From Marseilla massiliensis (GTDB lineage Bacteria > Bacteroidota > Bacteroidia > Bacteroidales > Bacteroidaceae): DNA of 34,538 bases. Below, piece by piece: positions 1-8,728 of the stretch. The notes under the pieces are model-generated. The model saw only the letters and a list, made by a program, of their open reading frames with translations, did no database searches and had not been told where the DNA came from. Within the stretch, counting starts at the first letter, position 1. Each line of letters starts with the position of its first letter. Where the stretch lies: NCBI RefSeq assembly GCF_016899855.1, contig NZ_JACJJG010000026.1, forward strand, positions 1 through 34,538, read 5' to 3'. The position numbers and the translations under genes were made by a program.

Positions 1-77
1 TGTAACGTTGGTGGCTTATTGTGTAGGCTGTACATCTAGTGAACGGAAAAATATTAAATCATTAATTCTTTCAAAAA
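1..77 (+). repeat. Left arm of 77-bp inverted repeat flanking the glycosyltransferase
   Basis: Bases 1-77 are an exact reverse complement of 1156-1232. The match stops at base 78 (t here, a in the other copy). Its outer end cannot be seen because the window begins inside it, so the true repeat may be longer. A length of exactly 77 equals a common short-read assembly k-mer, so the left limit may be an assembly cut. The repeat covers codons near the 3' end of a wzx flippase gene. It could be an inversion crossover, a duplicated wzx end, or an assembly hairpin. Confidence 0.9.
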
Positions 78-91
78 TTGCAAGGTCATAG
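2..91 (+). CDS. 3' end of a second wzx flippase copy (partial, runs off the left edge)
   Basis: An open frame from base 2 to the TAG at 89-91 gives about 29 residues. The first 25 are identical to the C-terminal region of the leftward wzx at 1091-2665, including the motif CVGCTSSERKN. The copies diverge after Ser-Lys: this one ends with Ile-Ala-Arg-Ser, while the leftward copy continues for about 21 more residues. The stop is 2 bases before the start of the glycosyltransferase, an operon-like spacing. This suggests that in this arrangement wzx and the glycosyltransferase are read as one unit. Whether a whole second wzx exists cannot be seen from the window. Confidence 0.5.
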   Translation, partial: VTLVAYCVGCTSSERKNIKSLILSKIARS

Positions 92-93
92 AC

Positions 94-1104
94 ATGTCGC
101 AAATATCCGTTATTGTTCCTGTTTATAATGTGGAGAATTATCTTATTCAGTGTGTAAATAGCATTTTGTCACAAACATTTACGGATTTTGAATTATTACT
201 GGTTGATGATGGCAGTAAGGATAATTCAGGCATGATTTGTGATGAATTTGCAGAAAAAGATACGCGTGTAAAGGTTTTTCATACAGAAAACAGAGGTGTT
301 AGTGCGGCTCGTAATTTAGGTATAAAAAAAGCTGTAGCTGATTGGATTTGTTTTATTGATAGTGATGATTGGGTGGATGATAATTATCTGAAATCATTAT
401 ATTGTGATAGAAACTTGTGTGATAAATGTATTGTGTGCCAGTCTTTTTATGTTGAATATGAATTATTGCCAGAGAAAAGATATAAATCGCGTTTATATCA
501 TGATGCTATATTGAAAGAACCGTTTGATGAACAAATGGTAATGGATAACATATTGAATGATTATTGTGTAAATATTTTTGCAAAACTATTTAGAAAAGAG
601 GTTATAAAAGATAATGGCATTTACTTTAATGAAAAAACTTCCATATTTGAAGATGCAATTTTTTTACATAAATATTTACTGTATATTAAAGAATTTTATT
701 TTAGTTCATCTGTTTCATATCATTATATGAGATGGAATAACAATCTTTCATTGACAATAAAGAAACATTCATGTGAAGAATGGTTTGCTACAGCTGTTGA
801 ACTATTGAAGACAAATGAGCTTTTGATTAAGAAATTCTCTATATGCGATGAAGATAATTTAAGAGAAATATATAATCATTATGGGTTGTCCCAGCTTTAT
901 ACGGCTTGTATATGCGTTAATAAGAATAACTATAACAAGGTATTTGATTATGTAAAAAATAAAAAAGAATTGTTTCAAAAATATTATGAGACAAAAACAA
1001 TTGAACAGAAAATTTTTAAATATATTTTTTTCATAAATAAATTCTCTTGTAAGATGATATATTTTCTTATTAATTTATATAAAACAGTCACTACTGTCCC
1101 GTAA
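94..1104 (+). CDS. Family 2 glycosyltransferase (exopolysaccharide/capsule)
   Basis: This 336-residue protein begins with the GT-A fold signature of GT2 enzymes: ISVIVPVYNVENYL at residues 4-17, LLVDDGSKDNS near 35-45, and the metal-binding DSDDW motif near residue 90. It should transfer a sugar from a nucleotide-sugar donor onto the lipid-linked repeat unit on the cytoplasmic face of the inner membrane. The donor and acceptor cannot be told from sequence. The C-terminal half is AT-rich and poorly conserved, with a hydrophobic end. Base composition is far more AT-rich than the genes to the right, as is usual for exchanged capsule genes. The gene faces against the exopolysaccharide operon and its 3' end overlaps that of wzx tail-to-tail by 14 bases. 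It is enclosed by inverted repeats, so its orientation may switch. Confidence 0.85.
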   Translation: MSQISVIVPVYNVENYLIQCVNSILSQTFTDFELLLVDDGSKDNSGMICDEFAEKDTRVKVFHTENRGVSAARNLGIKKAVADWICFIDSDDWVDDNYLKSLYCDRNLCDKCIVCQSFYVEYELLPEKRYKSRLYHDAILKEPFDEQMVMDNILNDYCVNIFAKLFRKEVIKDNGIYFNEKTSIFEDAIFLHKYLLYIKEFYFSSSVSYHYMRWNNNLSLTIKKHSCEEWFATAVELLKTNELLIKKFSICDEDNLREIYNHYGLSQLYTACICVNKNNYNKVFDYVKNKKELFQKYYETKTIEQKIFKYIFFINKFSCKMIYFLINLYKTVTTVP

Positions 1105-2665
1105 AAGTGGATAAATAGTTCTTTGAAATTATTGAAACATAGTCAATTACACGGTTTTTTGAAAGAATTAATGATTTAATATTTTTCCGTTCACTAGATG
1201 TACAGCCTACACAATAAGCCACCAACGTTACATTCAACATTGATATTATCGAAACAATGAAAAAGGACGTAATACTTTTGTCCAAGCATACATACAACAA
1301 CAACGGAAGCACCGATGCAATAAACACAACTTTAAGTATCGGCACAACAACATCTTTTAAATAATCGCCAATACGCATCGCTATCATCGGTAATACTATT
1401 TTCATACGTGCAAACTGCGTAAACAGCTCAACTATGATGTGGACACAAAAAACGTATTCTGGTTTTATTCCAAACAATTTCAACAACATATAAGCTATCG
1501 GTACAATGCTCAAAAGCATTGTACCCTCTACTAATTGAAATCTTTTTAAGTCGCCAGTTGCATGTACAGACACAACCAGTGGATATGATAATGTTGTAAT
1601 CATGCTTGAACATAAGATTAATCGCAGAAAATTCACAGTATGTTCAGGAACAATACCCAACCACAACTTCAAGACCATAGGAGCTTCTAACATTAAAGGT
1701 AAGGCAAGAAGCAGTAACATAAAGGATGAAAACTTTGAACTCCTTTTTAACAAACTGTGCATGTACTATAAATCATTTTGTGCATAACTTTTTGTCAGCT
1801 GTGGATTCAACGCGGTCTGAAAATTACCATAAAAGCTTTGAACTACTCCTTGCACTTGCACTGCTATCCCACGGGCAGCATTTACCACCGGACCATAAAA
1901 TAAGTTAAGCAAGATATTAATACCTTGCGTATAACCAATTACTGCCAAATTTCCATTCATAGTCCAAGCTGCGAAACTGAAAATCTTTTTGAACAATCTC
2001 TTGTCAAAAGCACATTTAGCACGCGTCTCTTCAAAATTACGCATACAATACAAGCCATAAACGATTCGATCAAACATCTGTATGCAAAAGAACAACACAG
2101 CATATACTATCAATTTATCGTATGGGATAACCAGCAGGAGATAAACAATAAATAATTTTAACAATGCATCAATAATTCCTATGTAAGCAAAAGCCTTCAT
2201 CCGCTCATGGGCAATAATCGCCGCATTATAAGGAACACTTACTACACCTAATGTTGAAGAAAAGATAGAAAATTGATACACCCAAAACGCAGCAGCTATT
2301 CTATCATTAGGTATTTGCATTTCATTTAGAACAAACCATAGTCCGATAGTTTCACCTATAAAAAATATTATTCCCGAAAGAATTAAATGAATGGATATTA
2401 TATTTCCAAATGTCCTCTTCATCAAAGCTATATCACCTTTGCCTAAATCATAAGTGATATAACGAGATGAAGCCGCACTCATTGAATTTGTCATAAATCC
2501 CAATAAAGAGATTACTCCGCCCACAACATTATAGATGCCATAATCTGTTACGCCAAGTGTATTTAGAACAACACGACTTGTATACAGGCTTATTGCCATC
2601 GTGAACAGCATCCGCACATATAACAAGAGTGTATTCTTCGCTATCCGTCTGCTGTTTGAATCCAT
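1091..2665 (-). pseudogene. wzx: Wzx-type polysaccharide flippase, interrupted by an in-frame TAG stop
   Basis: Two same-frame pieces, 1766-2665 (299 residues) and 1091-1762 (223 residues), are separated only by TAG at 1766-1768 followed by a TAC codon. Together they give about 524 residues, the normal length of a multi-spanning MATE/Wzx flippase. The N-terminal part (TLLLYVRMLFTMAISLYTSR, then VVGGVISLLGF) is typical of Bacteroidota lipopolysaccharide/O-unit flippases, which move undecaprenyl-linked repeat units across the inner membrane. The second piece starts within a conserved helix-loop region (MHSLLKRSSKFSS) and is not a natural N-terminus. One base change would restore the frame. The stop may be a real null mutation, a minority variant or a sequencing error. 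The gene lies 15 bases downstream of wzc in the same operon, and its 3' end carries the inverted-repeat arm. Confidence 0.8.
1156..1232 (-). repeat. Right arm of 77-bp inverted repeat flanking the glycosyltransferase
   Basis: This is the exact reverse complement of bases 1-77. It lies inside the 3' part of the leftward wzx gene and encodes residues just before the wzx C-terminal tail. The segment between the arms (78-1155) holds the complete glycosyltransferase plus the last codons of wzx. Confidence 0.9.
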
Positions 2666-2680
2666 GCAAGTCGTATATTA

Positions 2681-5101
2681 TCATTTGCTTTTCCCGTACC
2701 CATATCCGTAGCCGTACTTTTTGCCGTAGGCATACTTTCCGTAGCGGCCATATTTGCCGTAGCCGTAGTAATAGCCGTTCTTGCGCTTATCCATGTCGAT
2801 GCTGTTGATAAGGGTACAGATGTTAGGAAGTTTATTGTCCTGTTTGAGATCATTGATTAACTCAAAGTCACTCTTATGGGTATAATCGGCACGACAAATG
2901 TAAACGCAGATGTCGGCAACACGTGATATCAGGCGCGTGTCTGTAACAATACCGATAGGGGCAGTATCTATTATTATATAATCAAAATGTTCACGCAGCA
3001 GTCTGAACGCCTCGTCCAACGATTTTCTTGTTACAAGCTCAGTAGGATTAGGCGGCACCTCACCTCCAGGAAGAACGTACAGATTGGGCGAAACTTCTGA
3101 AGGCAGACAAATCGACAGTAAATCAATTTCTTTCGGCGAAGCCAAGTATTGCGTAATGCCTTGTGTCTTTTTCGGAAGGGAAAATATCTTATTCAACGCC
3201 GGTTTACGGATGTCCATACCTACAATCAAGGTTTTGCGCTCCATGTATGCAAAACTAACGGCAAGATTTGCGGCAATGAAACTCTTGCCCTCGCCAGGCG
3301 TTGTTGAAGTTACAAGCATCACCTTTTCGTCTTCCTGCAACATGTACTGCAGGTTTGTACGCACATTACGGAAAACTTCTTCCATAATTCCATTCTTGTT
3401 CTCAGATACAACTATCGAACTACCTTCAATACTTTTTACCTGCTGAATGTCGCCTACAACAGGCACGTCTGTTATCCGTTCAACATCAGCATGACCTTCT
3501 ATCTTGAACTTCAACATACGTTTCAACCAGACACAACCTATCGGGAACAGCAACCCTACGACAAAAGCAAGAATATATACATTGCGTTTGTTGGGCGCAA
3601 CTATACCCGCTGCCCGCGGTTCTTCTACCACCCTACCGTTGTCAGCCGTAGCCGCAAGTGTGATAGCGTTCTCTTCACGCTTTTGCAACAATGTAAGATA
3701 CAGATTTGCTTTTATTTCCTGACGACGTGTTATGTCTGTAAGGGCTTGTTCCTGCCGTGGCGCATTGCTTATGCGAGAGCGGTATTTTCCAGCCTCAAGA
3801 TTAAGGTTGCGACGTGTTATCTGCAAAGCCTTGTCAACGTTGTCAACTGCTGTTACAACAGCATTATGCGTCGCGGCAATAGAAGCATCGATGTTTACAA
3901 CCACTGGGTTGGTAGCCTTAGACGTGCGAAGCAGACGTTTTCTTTCAATCTGCATTTCGTTATATTTCGCAATGACGCCCACCAGATTGGCATCTTCAAT
4001 ACCTATATCTGATGGTATCACCTCATTTTTATTATCCGGATTGCCAACATACTCTCTCAAGAAATTAACCAAACGCATCTGTGATTCATTTTCAGCACGC
4101 AATTTATCATACTGTGATGTTTCTTGCAGCGCCATCTGTGCATCTGTGCTAAGGTCTGTCAAACCTGCTCTCTGCTTATAACTCGCAAGCTCGTTTTCCG
4201 TAGTGCCAAGCTCTTCATTAATAATACGTATGCGCTCATCGATAAATTTAGCCGTACGGCTTGCTACTTGATTCTTGTCTTCGTTTGCATCCGTATTATA
4301 CATAGTTACCAATGTTGTCAGAAAATCCTGACCTCGGCGGATATCAACATCATTAAACGACAACTGTACTATTGATGTAAACTCACTCGTGGGCTCTGCC
4401 GACAGACGTGACTTAAACATGTCTGCTGCCACTGACGGGGGCACAACCTTGGCAATCAGTTTACGAGGCAGCGGCATTTTCATTCGATTTGAATCAGGTG
4501 TAAGCGTAAGTGTGCCGACAGGCGTAACATACACGGCGGGCAATGTCTTGAACGTTTTATCTATCGTATACTCCTCACCTTTTACAGAATAAACGACCGA
4601 CACATCAACCGAACCATCTTTATTGCAATCAAGACCGACATTCAAAACAGACGGTAGACGCTCTGCCTCGCCAGGCGCCATCCACACACTTACAGGAACA
4701 TTTTTATACGCAGGAGTGTCATACCTAAACTTATTTTCGTCAACATAACTGATATAAAAATCTTTTGACTCAACAACCTTCTTGATAAGACTATACGACT
4801 GGATTATCTCAACCTCATTATCAAAATTATTCGCCATCGACATAGTTCCAAGATCTTGCATTGAAGCAAGAGCCGTTGCAGCTGTTGATTTTGTCTTGTC
4901 GCCCTGCTTAATCATTACAGAAGACGTAACACTGTAAACTGGCGCTTGATAGCGCAAATACACATAAGCGAAAATGACAGACAACAACAGGAATGCGACG
5001 ATGAATGGCCAATACAATAAATACTCAAATATAATGGCCTTATAGTCAACCTTCTTCTCTTCCTTCTTGAAAAACTCTTCGTATAATTGTTCCTCTTTCA
5101 T
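2681..5101 (-). CDS. wzc: Polysaccharide co-polymerase with C-terminal tyrosine autokinase (Wzc type)
   Basis: This 806-residue inner-membrane protein controls polymer length and, with Wza, export. The N-terminal Wzz domain follows a membrane segment near residues 31-50. A long coiled periplasmic region comes next, then a second membrane helix near 509-530. The cytoplasmic BY-kinase domain has Walker A TTPGEGKS near 595-602, Walker A' LIVGMDIRKP near 628 and Walker B YIIIDTAPIG near 710. The last 33 residues carry 12 tyrosines in Gly/Lys-spaced clusters, the usual autophosphorylation tail. Both domains are fused in one chain, as in Proteobacterial Wzc and unlike the split Firmicutes pairs. 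It lies between wza and wzx, consistent with a Wzx/Wzy-dependent pathway. Confidence 0.93.
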   Translation of the reverse strand: MKEEQLYEEFFKKEEKKVDYKAIIFEYLLYWPFIVAFLLLSVIFAYVYLRYQAPVYSVTSSVMIKQGDKTKSTAATALASMQDLGTMSMANNFDNEVEIIQSYSLIKKVVESKDFYISYVDENKFRYDTPAYKNVPVSVWMAPGEAERLPSVLNVGLDCNKDGSVDVSVVYSVKGEEYTIDKTFKTLPAVYVTPVGTLTLTPDSNRMKMPLPRKLIAKVVPPSVAADMFKSRLSAEPTSEFTSIVQLSFNDVDIRRGQDFLTTLVTMYNTDANEDKNQVASRTAKFIDERIRIINEELGTTENELASYKQRAGLTDLSTDAQMALQETSQYDKLRAENESQMRLVNFLREYVGNPDNKNEVIPSDIGIEDANLVGVIAKYNEMQIERKRLLRTSKATNPVVVNIDASIAATHNAVVTAVDNVDKALQITRRNLNLEAGKYRSRISNAPRQEQALTDITRRQEIKANLYLTLLQKREENAITLAATADNGRVVEEPRAAGIVAPNKRNVYILAFVVGLLFPIGCVWLKRMLKFKIEGHADVERITDVPVVGDIQQVKSIEGSSIVVSENKNGIMEEVFRNVRTNLQYMLQEDEKVMLVTSTTPGEGKSFIAANLAVSFAYMERKTLIVGMDIRKPALNKIFSLPKKTQGITQYLASPKEIDLLSICLPSEVSPNLYVLPGGEVPPNPTELVTRKSLDEAFRLLREHFDYIIIDTAPIGIVTDTRLISRVADICVYICRADYTHKSDFELINDLKQDNKLPNICTLINSIDMDKRKNGYYYGYGKYGRYGKYAYGKKYGYGYGYGKSK

Positions 5102-5144
5102 GCTTCAAACCAATGGTTATTATTTGTTTTTCATGTTAAGCCTC

Positions 5145-5936
5145 TTACCTTACTGACACTATTATCAACGACGCAACAGTGGCTGCCAGACTCAGCCAGC
5201 TCACCCATGATGACGTATTAGTTGTTACGCTGTTTGAGCGCACCCTATCTTTTGTAGGTTTGACGTAAACAATATCGTTCTGCTGCAAGTAATAATAAGG
5301 CGACTGAATGATGTTCGCCTTTGTCAAGTCGAGATGCACAACCTGCTTATTTCCCTGAGCATCAACACGCAACAATTCAACATCATCGCGAACCGAGAAC
5401 AGTGTCATATCACCGGCCAAGGCCAACGCCTGGAAAATATTAATATGCTCATCCTGCACAGAATACATACCCGGATTCTTGACTTCGCCCAAAACACTGA
5501 CCTTGAAGTTTGCCACACGTACCGTAACCGTCGGTACTTCACTTAAATGTGCCTGGAGCTTTTCACGTATAATAGCTTCGCATTCCCGTGTAGTCATCCC
5601 CTCTACCTTGATTTTCCCTAATACCGGAAAATCTATGAAGCCTCCGTTATCAACAAGATAATCAAGTAATTTGGCATCATTCATACCTTGCCCGGGGTTT
5701 GTTTGATTCTTCGTCTGGCCTATTTTCCTGTAAAACGGAGCTGACACCTCAGGATCAGAGGTACTAACCGTGATTGTAAGTTCATCTTTCGGCATAACAC
5801 GGTATTCAAACACTGTCGGTTGGCCAGTTTCTGCCATTTTCTTGTCATCACGAAGGTAAACCGACTTTTCGTAAGACATACATCCAGATGTCAACAATGA
5901 AATAACAAGTAAAGTCAAGATGTTTATGCGATTCAT
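5145..5936 (-). CDS. wza: Outer-membrane polysaccharide export lipoprotein (Wza type)
   Basis: The protein begins MNRINILTLL and has a lipobox LLTSGC, so it should be a lipoprotein after cleavage before Cys. The ATG at 5936 is preferred over a TTG nine bases upstream. After the signal comes a Poly_export domain (EYRVMPKDELTITVSTSDPEV) and a SLBB-like domain (VSVLGEVKNPGMYSV). A hydrophobic segment near the C-terminus (WVSWLSLAATVASLIIVS) would be the outer-membrane helix, as in Wza. About 263 residues is normal for the Bacteroidota form, which has fewer SLBB repeats than E. coli Wza. It is followed by wzc 43 bases downstream. Confidence 0.92.
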   Translation of the reverse strand: MNRINILTLLVISLLTSGCMSYEKSVYLRDDKKMAETGQPTVFEYRVMPKDELTITVSTSDPEVSAPFYRKIGQTKNQTNPGQGMNDAKLLDYLVDNGGFIDFPVLGKIKVEGMTTRECEAIIREKLQAHLSEVPTVTVRVANFKVSVLGEVKNPGMYSVQDEHINIFQALALAGDMTLFSVRDDVELLRVDAQGNKQVVHLDLTKANIIQSPYYYLQQNDIVYVKPTKDRVRSNSVTTNTSSWVSWLSLAATVASLIIVSVR

Positions 5937-6061
5937 ATCAATCAATGCATCGGCAAAGCCAAGTCCGCGCCCATTTGGCCCAGCCTGTTGTTTTTCATTT
6001 AATTAAGTTGTCTAAAAGTTGCAAGATTGCCAGCGCGTCGTTTTCCGTCAATCTTTTATAG

Positions 6062-6937
6062 TCATTTTTCTTTATTATAACTCTGCAAACATATCGCATG
6101 GCTTGTTTCGACGGCTTCCCTGTCGGCGCGGTTGTACAACTTATATATACCAACCCTACTGGCTATGGCTGCCACTGTACCACTTATCCTTGTAAAACTG
6201 GCGATGTCCGACTTAATAAGCGAAGTCATGTCGATGAGTGCGCAAAACGAGTTTGGTCCGTCAAGCCTCACCGCCTCGTTTCTTTTAGCCTGTGCCATAA
6301 CGAATATGTTGCTTACCCTCGCACTTTCATTGCGGTAACAATGCGTCTTTCCACTCCACGGGGTACCATACACCATTACATCACCATTATGTACACGCAA
6401 TGCGGGCTGGTCGTCGTTCAACAGGCGTGAGCCTGCTACATAGCGCAACCACAGATTTGAATGCGTACTTTTGCCGATTCCCGATGGTCCTACGAAAACC
6501 GCTGCAGATGAACCTACTGCTACGCACGAAGCATGTATCAGCACGGTATCGTGGTAAGCGGAACTATAAATGAAACTTATCATGATGAAATCGCCTAAAG
6601 CTATACTTCCTGCCAATGTATCGGCGGTACAGTCCGTCCTAACATGGAGCCAGTCACATGAAGCTTCCAAATGATAAGTAGTTCCATGGTAGCCAAGCCT
6701 CAGCGCCACCACATTACGTCCCGGCAACAGCCACAGGCTCAGCGTTTTACCGTCAAACGAACTTGTCAACGACGGATGTCCCACGGCAGTGGCCAACCTG
6801 CATCCACACTTAATTTTACAGATTGGCTCAGCTGCATCATCAGTAACGGACACAAACGGCCTAAGGTTAAACATCTGTTGCGGAAGGACGTCCATTCCGT
6901 CCACTTCTATTTTCAGTCCTGCAATACTGAAATTCAT
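6062..6937 (-). CDS. HPr kinase/PEPCK-fold serine-kinase-like protein
   Basis: This 291-residue protein has a P-loop GPSGIGKST near residues 148-156 followed by NDDQPAL, the pattern of the HprK-related kinase family. HprK phosphorylates a serine on HPr in Firmicutes, but related stand-alone proteins in polysaccharide and peptide-modification loci have no proven substrate. The N-terminal part (about 130 residues) is not recognised. The start ATG overlaps the stop of the AraC-type gene by four bases (ATGA), so translation is probably coupled. It lies between the regulator genes and wza. It could be a regulatory kinase or a nucleotide-binding enzyme of sugar modification; the sequence does not decide between them. 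Confidence 0.7.
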   Translation of the reverse strand: MNFSIAGLKIEVDGMDVLPQQMFNLRPFVSVTDDAAEPICKIKCGCRLATAVGHPSLTSSFDGKTLSLWLLPGRNVVALRLGYHGTTYHLEASCDWLHVRTDCTADTLAGSIALGDFIMISFIYSSAYHDTVLIHASCVAVGSSAAVFVGPSGIGKSTHSNLWLRYVAGSRLLNDDQPALRVHNGDVMVYGTPWSGKTHCYRNESARVSNIFVMAQAKRNEAVRLDGPNSFCALIDMTSLIKSDIASFTRISGTVAAIASRVGIYKLYNRADREAVETSHAICLQSYNKEK

Positions 6938-7365
6938 AAATTTTCTTTGTATATAGTCGGTGTTACTCCGTATTTTGCGACAAAAAGCCGATAGAAAGTA
7001 CGACGGCTTCTGAAACCGGAATCAATAGCCACGGCCTTTATAGGCAATTCCGGCCGTTCCCGTAAGAGCCACGCTGCATGTTCCAGTCGCAGACCGTTGA
7101 TATATCCGTTAAGGTTAGTTCCGGCATAGCGTTGCACCAGTTTTGCCACCCGGTTCTTATTCACCAGGCATAGTTTTATGTATGTCTTGCGTGAGAACGC
7201 TGGGTCAAGGTAAAGTTTATCACGGACAATCGACCGATGTATCTGCTCAAACAACAACCTGTCATGCTGTCCCTCACCGCCGGCCTCATTGCAAGGTTCA
7301 TCGCCGCCCTGCCGCGTCTTCCCGATAAAAGTACGTCCAAATCCTGTATGATCTGCAACTGTCAT
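6934..7365 (-). CDS. Short AraC-family DNA-binding protein
   Basis: The 143-residue protein is little more than an AraC/XylS two-helix-turn-helix domain. It contains YINGLRLEHAAWLL, the second-helix region AIDSGFRSRRTFYRLF, and the closing VTPTIYKENL. An in-frame TAA lies just upstream of the ATG, so no N-terminal sensor domain is attached. The first 30 residues look unstructured. The domain resembles the C-terminal part of larger Bacteroidota regulators, so it may be a stand-alone short regulator or a truncated one. It sits between upxY and the HprK-like gene and overlaps the latter by 4 bases, so it likely acts on this polysaccharide locus. Confidence 0.75.
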   Translation of the reverse strand: MTVADHTGFGRTFIGKTRQGGDEPCNEAGGEGQHDRLLFEQIHRSIVRDKLYLDPAFSRKTYIKLCLVNKNRVAKLVQRYAGTNLNGYINGLRLEHAAWLLRERPELPIKAVAIDSGFRSRRTFYRLFVAKYGVTPTIYKENL

Positions 7366-7385
7366 AGCAAAGAATGTTTTTTACA

Positions 7386-8438
7386 TCAAGGGCATTTGCC
7401 CATAGCCGCTGCCAGCATGGGATATTTGGCGGCTAACGACTGTCTTGCCTTACGTATTTTCGTCCTATAGTCCTCTGGCAGACATTCACTTTCAAGCATC
7501 TGTTCCAACAAGCCGCTTGCATCTGTGCAGACGGCATACACATCTTTAACATTGTACGGTGTCATACTTCCGGCCACTCCTTTGACCCAGCTCATAGTAT
7601 TTTCCAACAATATCAGCTGCAAGTCAACAGCTTCCGCATAATCACCTTTATCCCATAGGACACGCGACAAAGCCATCTTTTGACGCAGGCTTCGCGCTAT
7701 CGCCACGACGTCAAGTTGACACTGGGGCCTGAAGAAACATCTTGCAATCTCGCCGCGCAGTCCATTAGGACAACCACTGTCAACGTTGCCAGCCATCTGC
7801 TGTCCGCGGCGCAGCGTTATATATTCGTCAACATTCTCAAAACTGTCGTTGCTTATGCCGCTTATGGCCACAGTCATACCTCCTATCGAGGTAACGAGAC
7901 ATTTGTTGCGCGATATCCTTATACGATATCCCTCAAATCCTTCCAACAGCCCGGAGGTAATCCGCACCAAAGGATGACCCTCGGAATAATAGTCCAATGG
8001 ATGGGGCATAAACCTTATCCGGCCACACTTCAAATCAAGCTGCATGAACGGGCGCATGACTTTATCCGGTATAACCGCCGTAGTCTTTGTGCTGCAATCT
8101 GTAGCCAAATACGTACCTTGGCAGTTGCTGTTCAGAAAATCCTGAATCTCGTCCTTGTCACCCTGCACGAAGATCAGTCCTGAGATCGTCTGGCGTTCCT
8201 GTTTTCTAATCCGTTTGTTTTCCTTTTTGTATATCGTTGTCTTATGTATGAAAGTCCTGAACTGTTTGCCAAGCAGGTCGTTTATCATACCAACCTTAGC
8301 ATGATGAACAAACAAATAGCACCATGCCGCACTTCCCTCATCAGGCAATATATTCCTTTCCGCAGGCGTTTGTTTTTTGTCTGCGTTATGCTTGTTGCCC
8401 CAGGCTTTAGAATGAATATCTGTACTATACAGTGGCAT
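7386..8438 (-). CDS. upxY: UpxY-family transcription antiterminator (NusG-like)
   Basis: The 350-residue protein has a NusG N-terminal-like domain after a 35-residue leader (CYLFVHHAKVGMINDLLG, then GLIFVQGDKDEIQDFL). A KOW-like segment follows (VRITSGLLEGFEGYRIRI). UpxY proteins are the first genes of Bacteroides and Prevotella capsule loci and let RNA polymerase read through the leader of their own operon. This one is about twice the length of typical UpxY because of a 130-residue C-terminal extension of unknown function. It is the first gene of the leftward operon, with the candidate invertible promoter about 125 bases upstream. No good Shine-Dalgarno is seen at this ATG. Confidence 0.88.
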   Translation of the reverse strand: MPLYSTDIHSKAWGNKHNADKKQTPAERNILPDEGSAAWCYLFVHHAKVGMINDLLGKQFRTFIHKTTIYKKENKRIRKQERQTISGLIFVQGDKDEIQDFLNSNCQGTYLATDCSTKTTAVIPDKVMRPFMQLDLKCGRIRFMPHPLDYYSEGHPLVRITSGLLEGFEGYRIRISRNKCLVTSIGGMTVAISGISNDSFENVDEYITLRRGQQMAGNVDSGCPNGLRGEIARCFFRPQCQLDVVAIARSLRQKMALSRVLWDKGDYAEAVDLQLILLENTMSWVKGVAGSMTPYNVKDVYAVCTDASGLLEQMLESECLPEDYRTKIRKARQSLAAKYPMLAAAMGKCP

Positions 8439-8450
8439 CGATGATTCAGT

Positions 8451-8519
8451 CTAATTTATTTTCGTATCACGTACGGCCGGCACATTCAACACGGCTGCAA
8501 CAATCAATGCATCATACAT
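8451..8519 (-). CDS. Candidate 22-residue leader peptide upstream of upxY
   Basis: A 22-codon reading frame starts at ATG 8519 and ends at TAG 8451-8453, 12 bases before the upxY start. It encodes MYDALIVAAVLNVPAVRDTK followed by Ile-Asn. An AAAGGAG-type ribosome site lies 5 bases before its ATG, better than any site before upxY itself. It would be on the transcript only when the upstream promoter faces upxY. It could be a translated leader that couples or attenuates upxY, or chance. Confidence 0.4.
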   Translation of the reverse strand: MYDALIVAAVLNVPAVRDTKIN

Positions 8520-8561
8520 AAAGTCTCCTTTCAGTAAAAAATTCATGATTTAAGCTCATAT

Positions 8562-8583
8562 ATCTCTTCGAAAGAGATGCATT
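8562..8583 (+). repeat. Left 22-bp inverted repeat of the invertible promoter
   Basis: This is the exact reverse complement of 8744-8765. The internal dyad is ATCTCTT/AAGAGAT around CGA. After inversion the transcript toward upxY would begin at about this site. Confidence 0.85.
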
Positions 8584-8728
8584 TTACATACCGAACACAC
8601 TGTCAATCAATATCTTATACTTGCAGAAAAATAAGTTTGCCAAGAGATCTGCACACTAACAAATTAATAAAAAAATACATCTATAAAATTTTTAACTAAA
8701 TTAAAGGCCGTATTTTCGATAAATTACA

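Noticed and set aside
1083..1110. IS end or target site at the junction of the glycosyltransferase and wzx 3' ends (ACTACTGTCCCGTAAAAGTG)
   Set aside because: It resembles an insertion-sequence terminus by style only. No transposase or matching partner repeat is nearby.
5942..6064. Tiny overlapping frames between the HprK-like gene and wza (for example 18 codons from ATG 5998, MKNNRLGQMGADLALPMH)
   Set aside because: Too short, with no convincing ribosome site and no recognisable relative. The overlap of stop and start codons is suggestive but insufficient.
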